Origin: Deltaproteobacteria bacterium | GTDB lineage: Bacteria > Myxococcota_A > Polyangia > Polyangiales > Houyiibacteriaceae | Length of the DNA: 6,052 nt | Assembly (NCBI GenBank): GCA_003647035.1 | Contig: QMMB01000223.1 | Span: 1-6,052 of the forward strand | Direction of reading: 5' to 3' | Shown: positions 5,976 to 6,052 of the stretch, piece after piece | Numbering within the stretch: the first letter of the stretch is position 1 | Layout: every line of letters begins with the position of its first letter | Made by a program: the position numbers and the translations under genes | Notes under the pieces: model-generated | Databases searched by the model: none | Told to the model about the DNA's origin: nothing | What the model saw: only the letters and a program-made list of their open reading frames with translations

Positions 5976-6052
5976 ATGTCGATCTTGAACGTCATCCGAT
6001 ACCAGATTCGACCCGAGAAGACCCTCGAATGGGAGGGCGCCATCGCAGAGGT
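5976..6052 (+). CDS. Start of a small protein, possibly antibiotic-biosynthesis-monooxygenase/NIPSNAP-like (3' end outside window)
   Basis: The ATG follows a near-perfect Shine-Dalgarno and opens MSILNVIRYQIRPEKTLEWE, then GAIAEV, running off the right edge. The pattern 'V.RY.I.PEK...WE.AI.EV' resembles the first strand and helix of dimeric alpha/beta-barrel proteins of the ABM, EthD or NIPSNAP type ('..V.Y.VKPGK..EFE.A..E'), which bind or oxidise aromatic and other small substrates. Only 25 residues are visible, so the family is a guess and the gene itself is better supported than its name. It is transcribed divergently from the membrane fusion gene with 69 bases between starts (if the TTG is used). 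Confidence 0.7.
   Translation, partial: MSILNVIRYQIRPEKTLEWEGAIAE

Noticed and set aside
5045..6043. 332-codon - strand frame at the right end
   Set aside because: Arg/Ser-rich alternate frame of the fusion gene that also covers the opposite-strand start with its strong Shine-Dalgarno.
1..6052. CRISPR array, tRNA/rRNA gene, insertion sequence or phage element
   Set aside because: No regularly spaced repeats, cloverleaf-like segment, transposase/integrase motifs or terminal repeats were seen on either strand.

Overview
This is a GC-rich bacterial window, and the genes point to a Gram-negative host. An outer-membrane beta-barrel protein with a signal peptide and a C-terminal Phe implies an outer membrane. 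The fused membrane/spermidine-synthase-like protein and the F420-type (Ddn-family) remnant are common in Myxococcota and other former Deltaproteobacteria, and the remnant's family also in Actinobacteria. A myxobacterium-like or related deltaproteobacterial lineage is my best guess; it is inference, with no marker gene to settle it.

Layout. The left edge (to 428, + strand) is the ligand-binding part of a TetR-family regulator whose DNA-binding end lies outside the window. A 118-base leader with overlapping inverted repeats and a clear Shine-Dalgarno follows. Next come a cytochrome P450 (547-1779, +) and, overlapping it by an ATGA junction, a plant-type [2Fe-2S] ferredoxin (1776-2084, +). Together these form a compact TetR/P450/ferredoxin cassette: the regulator probably senses a hydrophobic ligand, the P450 oxidises a substrate, and the ferredoxin delivers electrons. 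No ferredoxin reductase is present, so it must be encoded elsewhere. A hairpin plus T-run at the end of the ferredoxin gene probably terminates the transcript.

From 2111 onward the genes are on the - strand. A FadL/OmpP1-like outer-membrane barrel (2111-3430) converges on the ferredoxin gene. Upstream of it, 3497 to about 3700 holds only the C-terminal third of a Ddn-type F420-dependent oxidoreductase, apparently frameshifted and without its N-terminal half. Then comes a 735-codon fused multi-pass membrane/spermidine-synthase-like protein (3699-5906). It seems to lack the first few membrane helices usual for its family and has only a TTG or a late ATG as start. At the right edge, a + strand gene with a near-perfect Shine-Dalgarno begins at 5976 and runs out of the window; its first 25 residues look like an antibiotic-biosynthesis-monooxygenase/NIPSNAP-type small domain.

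The strongest oddities are degradation and junction signs (the truncated, frameshifted Ddn remnant and the N-terminally shortened fusion protein) and the repeat-rich leader of the P450 operon. I see no CRISPR array, tRNA, rRNA, transposase or convincing undescribed defence or biosynthetic system.
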